This document shows positions 33,033-42,220 of a stretch of DNA of 51,011 nt, piece by piece. The first letter of the stretch is position 1; each line of letters begins with the position of its first letter. This DNA comes from Polyangiaceae bacterium. Its GTDB lineage: Bacteria; Myxococcota_A; Polyangia; Polyangiales; Polyangiaceae. Made by a program: the position numbers and the translations under genes. The stretch is taken from the NCBI GenBank assembly GCA_029266615.1, contig JAQSWN010000052.1, positions 1-51,011 of the forward strand, written 5' to 3'. The notes under the pieces are model-generated. The model saw nothing but the letters and a program-made list of their open reading frames with translations. It did not search any database and was not told the origin of the DNA.

Positions 33033-34772
33033 TCAGATCGGGAGGGGGAACCCGCCGCCGCCGGTAATGCCGCACTCGGCCGGGCAGAGGAGCACGTCCG
33101 TGATTTGGCAAGCGTTGTCCCCGCAGGTCGTGCCGCAGTCCGTCACGCAGTAGTACTTCTCGTTGGCGGTGCACTTGCCGTCGCCGCAGCAATCTTGGGG
33201 GCAAGAAGTCTCCTCACCCGCTTCGCACTTGCCGTTGCCGCAGCTGCCCATGACCGCGCAGTCTTGCGGGCAGCTCGCGGCGGTCTCGCCGGCGTCGCAC
33301 TTGCCGTTGCCGCAGCTGCCCATGGCCACGCAGTCTTGCGGGCAGCTCTTGGCGTCTTCCGTCCCGCTGCAGACGGCGTCCCCGCAGGTGCAATCCGGAC
33401 AAGAGCTCGGGTCCTCGTCCGACTCGCACGTGCCGTTGCCGCAGTTTTTGCATTCCGCCGAGCAGCTAGTCCAATCGCCCAGGTCGCACTGCATGTTGTT
33501 GCAGGTCAGCCCGCACTCTTTGGGGCAGCCCGCGCTCTGGTCGTAACCCTGCTCGCACAGCTGGTTGCCGCACGTCTGGCACTCCCAGGCGCATTGGTTC
33601 GAAAAGTCGAGATCGATGTCGCACTTGCCGTTGCCGCAGCTCGCGCACTCCCAGGGGCAGCCGTTGTTGGCGTCCCACGTGCCGTCGCAAGCGCCGTTGT
33701 TGCAGGTGCACTCTTGGCCGCAACCGCTCGAGGCGTCGTAACCGAAGTCACAGATGCCATTGCCGCAGGTTTGGCACTCCGAAGCGCAGCCGTAGACGTA
33801 GTCGTTTTGGTCGCAGCTGAAGTTGCCGCAAGTGTTCTGCTCACACTGGCCGCCGCAGCCGTTGTTGTAGTCGTAGTCGCCCTGACACGATGGATCGTTG
33901 CACGTCTGGCACTCCCAGCCGCAGTTGTTCAGCTCGTCGTACTGCAGGTCGCACTGGTAATTGTTGCACGTGTAGGGGCATTGCCAGGCGCACGAGTTGG
34001 CGGCGTCGTAGCCCACGTTGCAGCGTGGATCGTTACAGGTCTGGCACTCCCAGCCGCAGTTGTTCAGGTCGTCGTACTGCGGATCGCACGAGTAGTTGTT
34101 GCAGGTGTAGGGGATCTGGCACTGCTCGGCGCAGCCGTTCACGACGTCCCAAGTCGGGTCGCACGCGCGCGAATCGCAGCTGCACTCCCATGGGCAGCTC
34201 AAGTAGTCGTCCTTGTCGCAGCGGGCGTTGTTGCAGTTGCAGCTCGCGCCCATGCACGTCCCGCAGTCCACGCAGTTGCCCTGCTCGAACTGATCGCAGA
34301 TGCCGTCTCCGCAGCCGCAGTCGGCGCAGGTGGTGACGCCCTCGCCCAATCCGGGCTCGCAAACGCCGTTGCCGCAGCTCGGCTGGCAGTCTTGCGGGCA
34401 GAACGCGGGTTCTTCCGCCTCGCAAATGAAGTTTCCGCACACGGCGCCGCCGCAGTCCACACAGCCTTGGGCGCGTTCTACCTCCGTGCATATGCCGTCC
34501 CCGCAGGTGCTGCAGTCTTGCGGACACACCTGGGCGTACTCGCCTGCATCGCACCTGCCGTTGCCGCAAGAGCCGGCGACGGAGCCGCCAACGCCGCTGC
34601 TGCCGGCCGTGCCGCCCTTGCCGCCAAACGAGGACCCACCGCTGGTCGTCCCACCGCTACCGCCGTCGTCCGAGCCACCCAGGGTGGGTAGCTCCGCGCG
34701 ACCGCACGCCGTCGCGAGCGCGCCTGCGAGCGCCGCCCCTGCTAGGAACCGAACCAACGCCGATAAGTTCAT
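33033..34772 (-). CDS. Lipoprotein with 23 four-cysteine repeats
   Basis: The 579-residue product has a lipoprotein signal with Cys23 (AGALATACGR), a Gly/Ser linker and, from residue 69 to near the end, 23 consecutive units of 18-27 residues. Each has the pattern C-x4-C-x(7-10)-C-x(2-3)-C. Outer units read CGNGxC...CPQDC, as in known myxobacterial Cys-rich repeats. The central ones, units 8-16, differ: CNN(Y/Q)xCDxxYDxxNxCGWEC. It ends in GGGGFPLPI with no MYXO-CTERM helix. It should form a disulfide-stabilised rod on the cell surface. Ligand and function are unknown. The repeats are similar enough at DNA level to complicate assembly. Confidence 0.88.
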   Translation of the reverse strand: MNLSALVRFLAGAALAGALATACGRAELPTLGGSDDGGSGGTTSGGSSFGGKGGTAGSSGVGGSVAGSCGNGRCDAGEYAQVCPQDCSTCGDGICTEVERAQGCVDCGGAVCGNFICEAEEPAFCPQDCQPSCGNGVCEPGLGEGVTTCADCGCGDGICDQFEQGNCVDCGTCMGASCNCNNARCDKDDYLSCPWECSCDSRACDPTWDVVNGCAEQCQIPYTCNNYSCDPQYDDLNNCGWECQTCNDPRCNVGYDAANSCAWQCPYTCNNYQCDLQYDELNNCGWECQTCNDPSCQGDYDYNNGCGGQCEQNTCGNFSCDQNDYVYGCASECQTCGNGICDFGYDASSGCGQECTCNNGACDGTWDANNGCPWECASCGNGKCDIDLDFSNQCAWECQTCGNQLCEQGYDQSAGCPKECGLTCNNMQCDLGDWTSCSAECKNCGNGTCESDEDPSSCPDCTCGDAVCSGTEDAKSCPQDCVAMGSCGNGKCDAGETAASCPQDCAVMGSCGNGKCEAGEETSCPQDCCGDGKCTANEKYYCVTDCGTTCGDNACQITDVLLCPAECGITGGGGFPLPI

Positions 34773-34989
34773 GAGGATCTCTGCCGCGACGAGAGCAAGC
34801 TCCGGGCCATACCGCCCGACGCCCAACCACTCCGAAACACGGGCTCATTCTGACCGATCCACCCGTTCCTGTGCCAGTTTCTTCGCAGACCTTGGCACAA
34901 GGGCGGACAACGGCTGAACGGATGTAGGCCTGGGAGAGCATGCGGGAGGAGCTGGGCCGAGTTTCCGTGCTAGCTGCTGCGCCGATTTG

Positions 34990-36978
34990 GTGCTCCCGGT
35001 CCGGCTCCGCTCTCCGCGCGTAGCGCCACGGCGCTGGCCGTTGGCCTTAGCGCTGGTACCGGCCGGCCTCGCACCGGGGCTGGTCCACGCGGAGGAGACC
35101 TCCGTCGAGGTGCGTGGCCAGCTCGCGCCCATCGGCCGGCGCGACGACGTGGCCGCGTCTACCGCGGTGATAGGGGAGAAGCTGCGCGAGCCGGGGGCTT
35201 CTTCGGCAGACGTTCTGGCTAGGGTCCCCGGCGTGCAGGTGTCGCGCACCGGCTCATCTTCGGACCTGGCGACGGCCTCGATACGTGGCGCAACGAGCGC
35301 GCAGACTCCCGTCTACTTGGCGGGCGTGCGGCTGAACGACGACCTGACCGGCACCGCAGACCTCTCCACGGTGCCGCTGGCTCTCGTGAGCCGCGTGGAA
35401 GTGTATCGCGGCAGCTCTCCGCTCGAGCTGGACCGAGCCAGCATGGGCGGCGCCGTGTCGTTCGAGCCGCGGTTCGAAGCGCGCTCACACTTGGGGGCCG
35501 GCTTGTCGCTGGGCAGCTTCGGGGAACGGGGCCTGTTCGTGAGGACCGGCGTCGCGGGCCCACGCGCCAACGCGAGCTTGATGCTCGGGAGGGAGTCGGC
35601 GAACAACGACTGGACGTTCGCCGACTCGAAGGGCGAGCGTAGGCCACGCGTGAATGCGGACTTTTCTGCGTATTCGCTGTGGAGCATCAGCCGTTGGGAC
35701 GCGTCGCCGCGGGTGCGCGTGCTCGGCGTCCTGCACGGCTATTACCGCGAGCAAGGCACACCGGGGACGGCTTTGCTCCCCGACGATCGGGCGCGCACGG
35801 CCTCCGACCGGCTGCTGGGCGCGGTCAACGTGCGGGTCGACTGCGCACGCACGGTGGGCGCCGAAGACTGCTCTCTCCAGCTCGTGACGAGCGCCCTGCG
35901 CACGACGACATCGCTGACCGACCCCTTGCGGGAGGTGATTCCGGCGGCGAGCGCGTGGTCCAGCGGTGAGAGGCTGGAACAAAGCGCCCGGCTCGAGAAG
36001 CGCGTTTCCGACGCGGTTTCGCTCATCCCTTCGGCCACGGTCGCGCGCGAGCACATCGACGCCGGTTACACGGGCCAAAGCGGGGTCCGAGCCGCGCGGC
36101 TGCTGCTCCGACCGGGCATCGCCGGCGAGCTTCGTTTCGGCGAGCGAGCGAGCGTCGTCGCCGCCGCGGCCGTGGAGCGCGACACGGCGGGCAGCCCCGA
36201 CCAAGCGCGGCAAGCATCCGTGCTGAGCCCCGTCTTGCGGTTGGGCGTGAAGACCACGCTCACGGACTTCTTGCTGTTGCGAGCGAACCTCGGCCACTAC
36301 GCGCGCACCCCCACCCTCGGAGAGCTCTACGGCGTCTCGGCCAACGTGCATGGCAACGCGGCGCTGAAAGCAGAGCGCGGACCGAGCGTGGACGTTGGCT
36401 TTCGGCTCCAGGGCGCGGCTCGCGACTGGCGGCTCCAGGCAGACGTCTTCGCCTTCGCGAGGGAGGCTCGAGAGCTCATCGCTTACCGGCAGACGAGTCC
36501 GACCGCGATCTCTCCGTACAACGTGGGCAAGGCGCGCCTGCTCGGCCTCGAGTCGGCGCTGGCGATCGAGCTGTATCGCTGCTTCCTGCTGAGCGGGGCG
36601 GCGACGCTTTTGGATCCGAAGAACGTCACCGCCGCGCGCTCGGAACGGAACGCGATTCTCCCGTTCCGCTCGCGCCTCGTCGCGACCTTGGAAGCCGAGC
36701 TGTTCACGCGGGATCCCTGGGCCCGCCTCCCCATCGAACGGCTGGGCGCTGGGGCACGGCTGCTACACCGCGCTTCCAAGTACGCAGACTCGGCTGGCCT
36801 CTTGGTGGTGCCAAATCAAACCGTGCTCGATTTGCACGGCAGCGCCCTCCTGCGCGACCAGACGCTGGCCCTCCGTGCCGCCGTGCGCAACCTGACGAAC
36901 GCGGCCGAGCTGGACGCAGTGGGCGTTCCACTCAGCGGCCGCAGCTTCCACCTCAGCCTCGAAGGCAGCCTCAGATGA
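34990..36978 (+). CDS. TonB-dependent outer-membrane receptor
   Basis: The roughly 662-residue protein has a signal peptide (PLALALVPAGLAPGLVHA), a plug domain at about 40-150 (DVLARVPGVQVSRTG...IRGATSAQTPVYLAGVRLND...VSRVEVYRGSSPLELDRASMGGAVSF) and a 22-strand-like barrel ending GRSFHLSLEGSLR. The size resembles BtuB-like or siderophore receptors, but the substrate is unknown. The start codon is not ATG: TTG 34987 and GTG 34990 are adjacent and the ribosome-binding site is weak. The stop overlaps the start of the partner lipoprotein (ATGA). No cobalamin or other riboswitch is recognisable upstream. Confidence 0.9.
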   Translation: MLPVRLRSPRVAPRRWPLALALVPAGLAPGLVHAEETSVEVRGQLAPIGRRDDVAASTAVIGEKLREPGASSADVLARVPGVQVSRTGSSSDLATASIRGATSAQTPVYLAGVRLNDDLTGTADLSTVPLALVSRVEVYRGSSPLELDRASMGGAVSFEPRFEARSHLGAGLSLGSFGERGLFVRTGVAGPRANASLMLGRESANNDWTFADSKGERRPRVNADFSAYSLWSISRWDASPRVRVLGVLHGYYREQGTPGTALLPDDRARTASDRLLGAVNVRVDCARTVGAEDCSLQLVTSALRTTTSLTDPLREVIPAASAWSSGERLEQSARLEKRVSDAVSLIPSATVAREHIDAGYTGQSGVRAARLLLRPGIAGELRFGERASVVAAAAVERDTAGSPDQARQASVLSPVLRLGVKTTLTDFLLLRANLGHYARTPTLGELYGVSANVHGNAALKAERGPSVDVGFRLQGAARDWRLQADVFAFAREARELIAYRQTSPTAISPYNVGKARLLGLESALAIELYRCFLLSGAATLLDPKNVTAARSERNAILPFRSRLVATLEAELFTRDPWARLPIERLGAGARLLHRASKYADSAGLLVVPNQTVLDLHGSALLRDQTLALRAAVRNLTNAAELDAVGVPLSGRSFHLSLEGSLR

Positions 36979-38237
36979 CGTGGCGGCTGGCGACGTGCCT
37001 TTTTCTGGTCGCGGCCTGTGACGTGCCGACTCCGCCATCCCCGAGCGGCGGCGTGCCAGACCTAGCCGAAGCCGAGCCGGGACCGTGCGGCCGTGGCTTC
37101 AGCGTCGTCGAGTCGGATTACCAATCCGTGAACGTGGCGCTGCTGGGCTTGGAGGGCACGGTGCTCACGGACTCACTCGCCTCGAGCCGGGTCCTTGCGG
37201 GCGGTGCGGGCGTTTCGCTGAGCGGAGACGTCGTCCTACCGACCGACGGCGCGGCCGGGCCCCTGCTGCCGCTCATCGACCGCGCGGCTTCGGCGTCACG
37301 CGTGCTCTGGCTTTCGCTCGCGACGGGTGCGCTTTCGCGCAGCGTCGACGTCTCCACCGGCTTCCCTTCCAATCCGCACGACTTCCTCGGCATTTCGCCG
37401 ACGAAAGGCTACGTGGCGCGCTTCGGTCACAACCGGGATCCCGATCGGGAGCGGTTCGACCACGGCAGCGATCTGCTCGTCGTCGACCCGAGCTCCGGTC
37501 GGCTGCTCGACTCCATCGATTTGCGCGGCGCTCTCGGCAAGGACCGCGATCTGCACCTGCCCCGTCCCGACAAGCTCGTCATGGTCGGGCGCTTCGTCTA
37601 CGTCCTGCTCGGCACCCTGCCGCTGAGCGGCTTCACGTCGACGGCCGCGTCACGCATCGCGATGCTCGATACCGAAACGGACTCGCTGCAAGACGTGCTG
37701 GTACTCGAAGGTTTGCGAGGCTGCTCCGGAATGGCGCTGTCGCCCGCGGGCGACGCGCTGGCCGTGTTTTGCAGCGCCCTCTCCGATTCGAATGGCAATA
37801 GTCAGCCCGGCTTCTCGGGCGTCGGCCTCGTCGAGCTCACGCCCGCACCACGCTTGGCGCGCGTGCTCGCCGCCGGCGCGTGGGGCGGGGCACCGGTCGG
37901 CTCGTCCGGGGCCTACGCCGGAGACCGCACGCTGCTGCTCACGACGTTCGGGCGCTTCTCCGCTCTGGGCGAAGCGGAGGCGCAAGACGCGCTGTGGGCC
38001 CTGGACGTGGAGAGCGGCCGCGCGCGAGAGTTGCTGAAGTCCGACGGCGTGCCGTTCACGCTCGGGAGCGTGGCGTGTGCGCCTGCCTGCGGCCAATGCG
38101 TGGTAGCGGACGCCGAACGTCAGGGCGGGCTCGTTCACCACTATCAGCTCGACGCGGATGGGAACGTTTTGTCCCACGCCACCATCAAAGTGGAGTCTCG
38201 CTTCGGATTACCCCCACGCGACGTGGGCCGCTTCTGA
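36975..38237 (+). CDS. Propeller-like lipoprotein paired with the TonB receptor
   Basis: The 420-residue product has a short lipoprotein signal (MTWRLATCLFLVAACD). The mature part has repeated beta-rich segments with (V/L)xxxDxxSGRLLxSIDLRG-like spacing, as in six- or seven-bladed propellers, and four Cys near the C-terminus (CAPACGQC). It overlaps the receptor gene by ATGA, so the two are translated together. Outer-membrane lipoproteins next to TonB receptors often capture or hand over the ligand at the surface; that role is inferred. Stand-alone family recognition is weak. Confidence 0.75.
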   Translation: MTWRLATCLFLVAACDVPTPPSPSGGVPDLAEAEPGPCGRGFSVVESDYQSVNVALLGLEGTVLTDSLASSRVLAGGAGVSLSGDVVLPTDGAAGPLLPLIDRAASASRVLWLSLATGALSRSVDVSTGFPSNPHDFLGISPTKGYVARFGHNRDPDRERFDHGSDLLVVDPSSGRLLDSIDLRGALGKDRDLHLPRPDKLVMVGRFVYVLLGTLPLSGFTSTAASRIAMLDTETDSLQDVLVLEGLRGCSGMALSPAGDALAVFCSALSDSNGNSQPGFSGVGLVELTPAPRLARVLAAGAWGGAPVGSSGAYAGDRTLLLTTFGRFSALGEAEAQDALWALDVESGRARELLKSDGVPFTLGSVACAPACGQCVVADAERQGGLVHHYQLDADGNVLSHATIKVESRFGLPPRDVGRF

Positions 38238-38301
38238 GCGACGATTGTCGACGCCCGCGCTCGGAGCTAGCGTCACGTCCCAAGTAGAAAAACGGATCTG
38301 A

Positions 38302-39099
38302 ATGTCGCCTACCGTCTTTCACATCCCGGTCTGCCCCTTTTGCCAACGCCTCGAGGTGCTGCTGGCCCTCAAAGGGCAAACCCAAGCCGTTCGCTTCGAG
38401 GTCGTCGACATCACGAAGCCGCGCGACCCCGCGCTGCTCGCGAAGACGCGAGGAACGACCGCGCTACCGGTGCTGGAGCTGGAAGACGGACGCGTGCTGA
38501 CGGAGAGCCTGGTGTTGATGCAGTACCTCGACCAACGCTTCCCGGAGCGCCCCGTCGCCGAGCGTGACCCCTACCGGCGCGCCATCGAAAGCTTGCTCAC
38601 GCTGCAAGAGCGCGACTTCGTCGCCACCGGCTACAAAATGGTCATGAACCAGGATCCGGCGCGGCGCGCAGACTTTCGAACGAAGATGCAGGAACGCTAC
38701 GCGGCCCTGGACGCCTTCTTGGTCGCGCACGCGACGAGCGACACGTTCTTGTTCGAGGAGTTCGGGTGGGCGGAGGCGGTATTCACGCCCATGTTCATGC
38801 GCTTCTGGTTCCTCGAGTACTACGAGCAATTCGAGTTACCGGGCGATCCGCGCTTTGCTCGCGTTCGGCGTTGGCGCGAAGCGTGTCTGGCTCACCCCGC
38901 GGCTCAGCAAGTCACCAAAGAGCAAATCGTGAAGCTCTATTACGACTACGCGAAGGGGGCGGGCAACGGCGCCTTGCTGCCAGGGCGCCGCTGCTCGTCC
39001 TTCTCTTTCGAGCCCCATTGGCGAGGGCGCCCGTGGCCGCCCGCCGATAAATACGGTGTCAGCGCGACGGACGCCGAGCTTGGGCTCACGACCTCATAG
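38302..39099 (+). CDS. Glutathione S-transferase-like protein
   Basis: The 265-residue cytoplasmic protein has a thioredoxin-fold N-terminal domain with the redox motif CPFC at residues 11-14 (FHIPVCPFCQRLEVLLALKG), the glutathione-binding cis-Pro region TTALPVLELEDGRVLTESLVLMQYLD, and an all-helical C-terminal domain to about 225. The last 40 residues (CSSFSFEPHWRG...) are an extra tail not usual in the family. A Cys active site suggests an omega- or beta-like GST or a dehydroascorbate or disulfide reductase. The gene runs up to the stop of the convergent cytochrome gene, nine bases apart. Confidence 0.88.
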   Translation: MSPTVFHIPVCPFCQRLEVLLALKGQTQAVRFEVVDITKPRDPALLAKTRGTTALPVLELEDGRVLTESLVLMQYLDQRFPERPVAERDPYRRAIESLLTLQERDFVATGYKMVMNQDPARRADFRTKMQERYAALDAFLVAHATSDTFLFEEFGWAEAVFTPMFMRFWFLEYYEQFELPGDPRFARVRRWREACLAHPAAQQVTKEQIVKLYYDYAKGAGNGALLPGRRCSSFSFEPHWRGRPWPPADKYGVSATDAELGLTTS

Positions 39100-39108
39100 G
39101 CGGTCTCC

Positions 39109-40755
39109 TCAGAACATGAGCGTGCCAGCGCCGAGCGTGAAGGCCACGCCGGTACCGAAGCTCGGCCGCACCCCCGCGATCATGGAGAGGGCCTCGTTGG
39201 TGCGCAACAAGCGCGTCCCGGGGTCGGTCGTGGCGACCGCGGCGTCGAGCTTGGCCAAGACGTTCGAAATCGTGGCTTGCTCGGCGACGTGGAGCGGCGG
39301 GCCGTCGGGGCTGGACAGCACCCTGAGCGCGTCCGCGACCTCTTCACGCCCTAGCTTCAGCAAACCGTGCTGCACGTCCTTCCGGTAATCCCAGTAGGAC
39401 TGATTGATCCGCTTGGCCGCGTTGAGGCGCTGCGTCGCCAAATCCAAGTTGAAGAACGTGTTGAGCACGCGCAAGAAGGCCGCGATCTCGATGATGGAGT
39501 TCCCGGGCAGCGTGATGGGCGTCCCGAACTGGGCAATGAGCTTTTGCCCGGCCGGAGAGTCATTGAAGTTCGTGCTCGAGTAGAAGCCGATCGCCGAGGG
39601 CAAGTTGATGCCCGGCCCTTCCGAGCCCACGTTATTGTGGTGAAAGAACGGCCCCGTGTCCGCCATCTCGATCAGCGGCGCGGTGTTGAAAGAGCCGTCA
39701 CCGAAGCCGTCCGGAACGAGCGTGTTGACGCTCACCGCGACGTTCGGCGCGGGGACGCTTTGGCCGCCGAACCCGCCGTCGCGAATCGTGACGCCGTTCA
39801 GCACCGGCAGCGACGCATGGTCCGCCGCGAACTGGTCGAAGTTGCCGAAGAAGTTGGCGTTCTTGCCGGTGGCGGGGGCGTTGGCGCCCGCGTTGCCGTG
39901 GCACTCGTTGCACCGCCCAACCTGCGGATCCAAAAAGCCCAGGCGGCCCTGCTCGGCGAACGAGTCGTTCAGGTGCACGTTGTTCAAGTTCAGCTCGTTG
40001 CGCCGCCCGAGCGCGAGCTGGAAGGCGCGCACTCGATCCAGCTCGCTCGCGGTCGCGACGCGGAAGGACGTCCCCGGCGTGCGGCCGAGGTCTTTGGTGA
40101 AATGCTGCTCGATCGCGCCGTTCGTGAAGTCGCGCAGCGTGCCGCCCGTCACGCCATCACCGGACCAGCCCGTGCGCTCTGCGAACGCAGAGCTCGTGCC
40201 GTCCGTCGCGTCTCTCTCGAGGCTCGTGAACATCGAGAACAGGTGCGGGACGCCTCTCAGGACGAATCTGTGATCGAGGTCGCCGAAGCCGTCCAAGTTC
40301 TCGCGAATGAGACCGGTGGTTTTGAGCTCCGGCACCTCTAGGCCCGAAAGGGGGAAGCTGGGGTCGTCGGCGACGAACAGCGGGTCCGTGGCGGGCAGCG
40401 ACTGCATGAACGTTCGGTCGATGGTGAAGTTGTTGCTCGCGGGGTGGCAGGAGCTGCAGGTGCGGCCATTTCCGTTGAACTTCTCGTCGAAGAAGATCCG
40501 CGCGCCGACGCACACGTCGAACGTCACCAGGCCTTCCCAAACGCGCGGGTCTCCGTTGCACGCGGTTTCGTGCGTCGTGAGCGCCTGGCTCGTCTCACCG
40601 ACCACTTCCGCACTTTGGCCTCCCGAGTCGCCAGCGCTGGCGCAGCCAGCCGTACTGCCGAGCGCGGCGAGCGTGAGCGCGGCTCCCCAACCTCGGAGTG
40701 GGGCGAGCCGAAGCCCCCTACCCATCGAACTTCGAATCGAAAAACCCCATGACAT
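39109..40755 (-). CDS. Di-haem cytochrome c peroxidase-family lipoprotein
   Basis: The 548-residue product starts with a long signal ending in a lipobox (LAALGSTAGCAS), followed by the SQAL stretch often seen after myxobacterial signal peptides. Two haem c sites are present, CSSCH at 100-104 and CNECH at 282-286, and a MauG/CCP-like body with FFDEKFNGNGRTCSSCHPASNNFTIDR and HHNNVGSEGPG. The C-terminal 100 residues are helical. It is a second, distinct member beside the gene at 4572. Peroxidase activity or an electron-transfer role is possible, with no substrate indicated. It is transcribed alone, convergent with the GST-like gene. Confidence 0.87.
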   Translation of the reverse strand: MSWGFSIRSSMGRGLRLAPLRGWGAALTLAALGSTAGCASAGDSGGQSAEVVGETSQALTTHETACNGDPRVWEGLVTFDVCVGARIFFDEKFNGNGRTCSSCHPASNNFTIDRTFMQSLPATDPLFVADDPSFPLSGLEVPELKTTGLIRENLDGFGDLDHRFVLRGVPHLFSMFTSLERDATDGTSSAFAERTGWSGDGVTGGTLRDFTNGAIEQHFTKDLGRTPGTSFRVATASELDRVRAFQLALGRRNELNLNNVHLNDSFAEQGRLGFLDPQVGRCNECHGNAGANAPATGKNANFFGNFDQFAADHASLPVLNGVTIRDGGFGGQSVPAPNVAVSVNTLVPDGFGDGSFNTAPLIEMADTGPFFHHNNVGSEGPGINLPSAIGFYSSTNFNDSPAGQKLIAQFGTPITLPGNSIIEIAAFLRVLNTFFNLDLATQRLNAAKRINQSYWDYRKDVQHGLLKLGREEVADALRVLSSPDGPPLHVAEQATISNVLAKLDAAVATTDPGTRLLRTNEALSMIAGVRPSFGTGVAFTLGAGTLMF

Positions 40756-41037
40756 GGTGCGTGTCTCCTAACGGTTAAGGCTGCGCGCACACGCCGACCC
40801 TCGGCCCGTGCCCGCTCGAGGAGGTAGCCCTCTGACCAACCAGGCTCCTCAGACCGACTTTGAGCCCGGCCCCCCTCGGACCTTCGGTACGGGTGACGTC
40901 TTTTTCCCCGGCCGCAGGTTCAGTGCGTCGGCAGCGCTCACCCTCCTCATTCATTCAGCCTCGAATCCTGCGCCGCTCAGCGCCGTGACCTAGGGCACGC
41001 GGCTTGCTCGGTCGCGGACAGCCCCACAGGAGCCCCC

Positions 41038-41613
41038 ATGAAACCGACCCGCGCCCTCCCGATCGTCGCTCTGCTCTCCGCCGCAACCCTGGTGATGGCG
41101 TGCTCACGCGAAAGCCGCCCGCCGGCAGAACCGACGGCCGCCTCGACCCTCCCCACGCAAACCGCCCTCGTCGGCAGCAACGATCCCGGCACCACCGCCC
41201 AACCCGGCGCCGCGACCATCCCCACCAACGCTCCGACCATCCCCACCCCCGTCTCGCCTCCGGTCACCTCCGCGGACGAGACGCCGCTCGTCCCTTCGTC
41301 AGGGGTCGGCAGCCCGCGACCGAGCGTCGACGAGCTGCCTCCCGGCCAAAGCACTCAAGCGCTCGACCGCAACCTCGACAAGGCCGACACCGAGCAGGAT
41401 CGTGAGTCGCTACGCGAGATCCGCGCCCTGCTCGCCGCAGACAAATCCCTCTCCACCACCGCCCGACGCGTCACCGTCTTCGCCAAGAACGGCAAGGTAC
41501 GCCTCGCCGGTCAGGTCAACACCGCCGAAGAACGCGCCGCCATCGAACGCTTCGCGCGCCAAGCCGCCAACGTGCGGGAAGTGAAGAACGAGCTCGTCGT
41601 CCTCACCCAGTGA
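41038..41613 (+). CDS. BON-domain lipoprotein
   Basis: The 191-residue protein has a lipoprotein signal (LLSAATLVMACS), a long Thr/Pro/Ala-rich linker (about 25-110), and a C-terminal BON domain at about 120-190 (REIRALLAADKSLSTTARRVTVFAKNGKVRLAGQVNTAEERAAIERFARQAANVREVKNEL). BON domains bind phospholipid and are found in osmotic-stress proteins such as OsmY. AGGAG lies eight bases before ATG 41038. No operon partner is adjacent, and 600 bases without a gene follow. Confidence 0.88.
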   Translation: MKPTRALPIVALLSAATLVMACSRESRPPAEPTAASTLPTQTALVGSNDPGTTAQPGAATIPTNAPTIPTPVSPPVTSADETPLVPSSGVGSPRPSVDELPPGQSTQALDRNLDKADTEQDRESLREIRALLAADKSLSTTARRVTVFAKNGKVRLAGQVNTAEERAAIERFARQAANVREVKNELVVLTQ

Positions 41614-42220
41614 GCGCGACCGTTTCGTGAGCGTAAAGGGGGCGCCACCCCGTAGCAGGGCGCGTCCGCGGCTCTCCCCACGCCTCCTGGTCGCCGCGCG
41701 CGTTCCTCACGCAGCCGCAGCCGCGCACGCGAGCCCCTCGAACGATCGCGCCCATAGCCTCACCGCGAGCTACCAGCTCCTTCGGGTCCTGCAGAGCCGG
41801 CACGATGACGACATGCAGCTCGTGGAGTTGAGTGAACGATGCAAGCGACCGCTACTCGCCACGCGCGCACCGCTCTCGCTGGGCGCGCGAAAAACGTCCG
41901 CCTCGAAAAAGACGCCCCTCGGCAGACTCGGCGCGCAGTCGCAAACGTGACCAAATTTCGGTAACGATATCGGGAGCTGAGCGCTTGGAGGCCGATCAGT
42001 CGCAGCGGTGACCATCGCCCGCAGCACGCCCTGGGATTGTCACCGCTGCGACCAAGTCGTGGTGCGCGGTCGAGCGCCCGAAGTCATTCAGCAAATTTAG
42101 TCCAATCCGCGACATCGTGCCGAGTCTCGAACACCCCCTCGTTTTTGAGTGCCGACAAGCTCAACGAGCGGTCGGGACGAGAGGGTGACGGACACGCGAG
42201 CTAAGAAACGAGCGTGCGGC
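41614..42220. other. Non-coding interval with the second palindromic element
   Basis: No gene is supported in this 607-base stretch; the open frames at 41603-41950 are Arg/Ala-rich and run into the repeat. Bases 41614-41901 and 42150-42220 show no recognised feature. The palindromic element occupies 41902-42149. Confidence 0.7.
41902..42149 (-). repeat. Dispersed ~248-bp palindromic element, copy 2 (inverted)
   Basis: This is the reverse-complement copy of the element at 15726-15973. Read on the minus strand it begins CTCAAAAACGAGGGG, then TGTTCGAGACTCGGCACG, ATGTCGCGG and TTGGACTAAATTTGCT. The other end repeats this inverted (CTCGAAAAAGACG...AGACTCGG...ACCAAATTT), giving long imperfect arms. 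The inner pair is perfect: GTCGCAGCGGTGAC at 41999-42012 against GTCACCGCTGCGAC at 42039-42052. The corresponding inner arms of copy 1 differ in sequence (TTAGTCGCAT) yet still pair with each other. No transposase lies near it. Confidence 0.8.

Noticed and set aside
32883..34691. 602-codon plus-strand frame opposite the Cys-rich gene
   Set aside because: Ala/Val/Leu-rich reading of the antisense of Cys repeats; the minus-strand product has a signal peptide and regular repeats.
34827..34989. Cobalamin riboswitch upstream of the TonB receptor
   Set aside because: No B12-box (GCCACTG) or other conserved element could be found in the 160 bases.
40808..40993. 61-codon frame between the cytochrome and BON genes
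   Set aside because: No ribosome-binding site, no recognisable sequence and low complexity.
41603..41950. Open frames on both strands after the BON gene
   Set aside because: Low-complexity Arg/Ala sequence, overlapping each other and entering the palindromic element.
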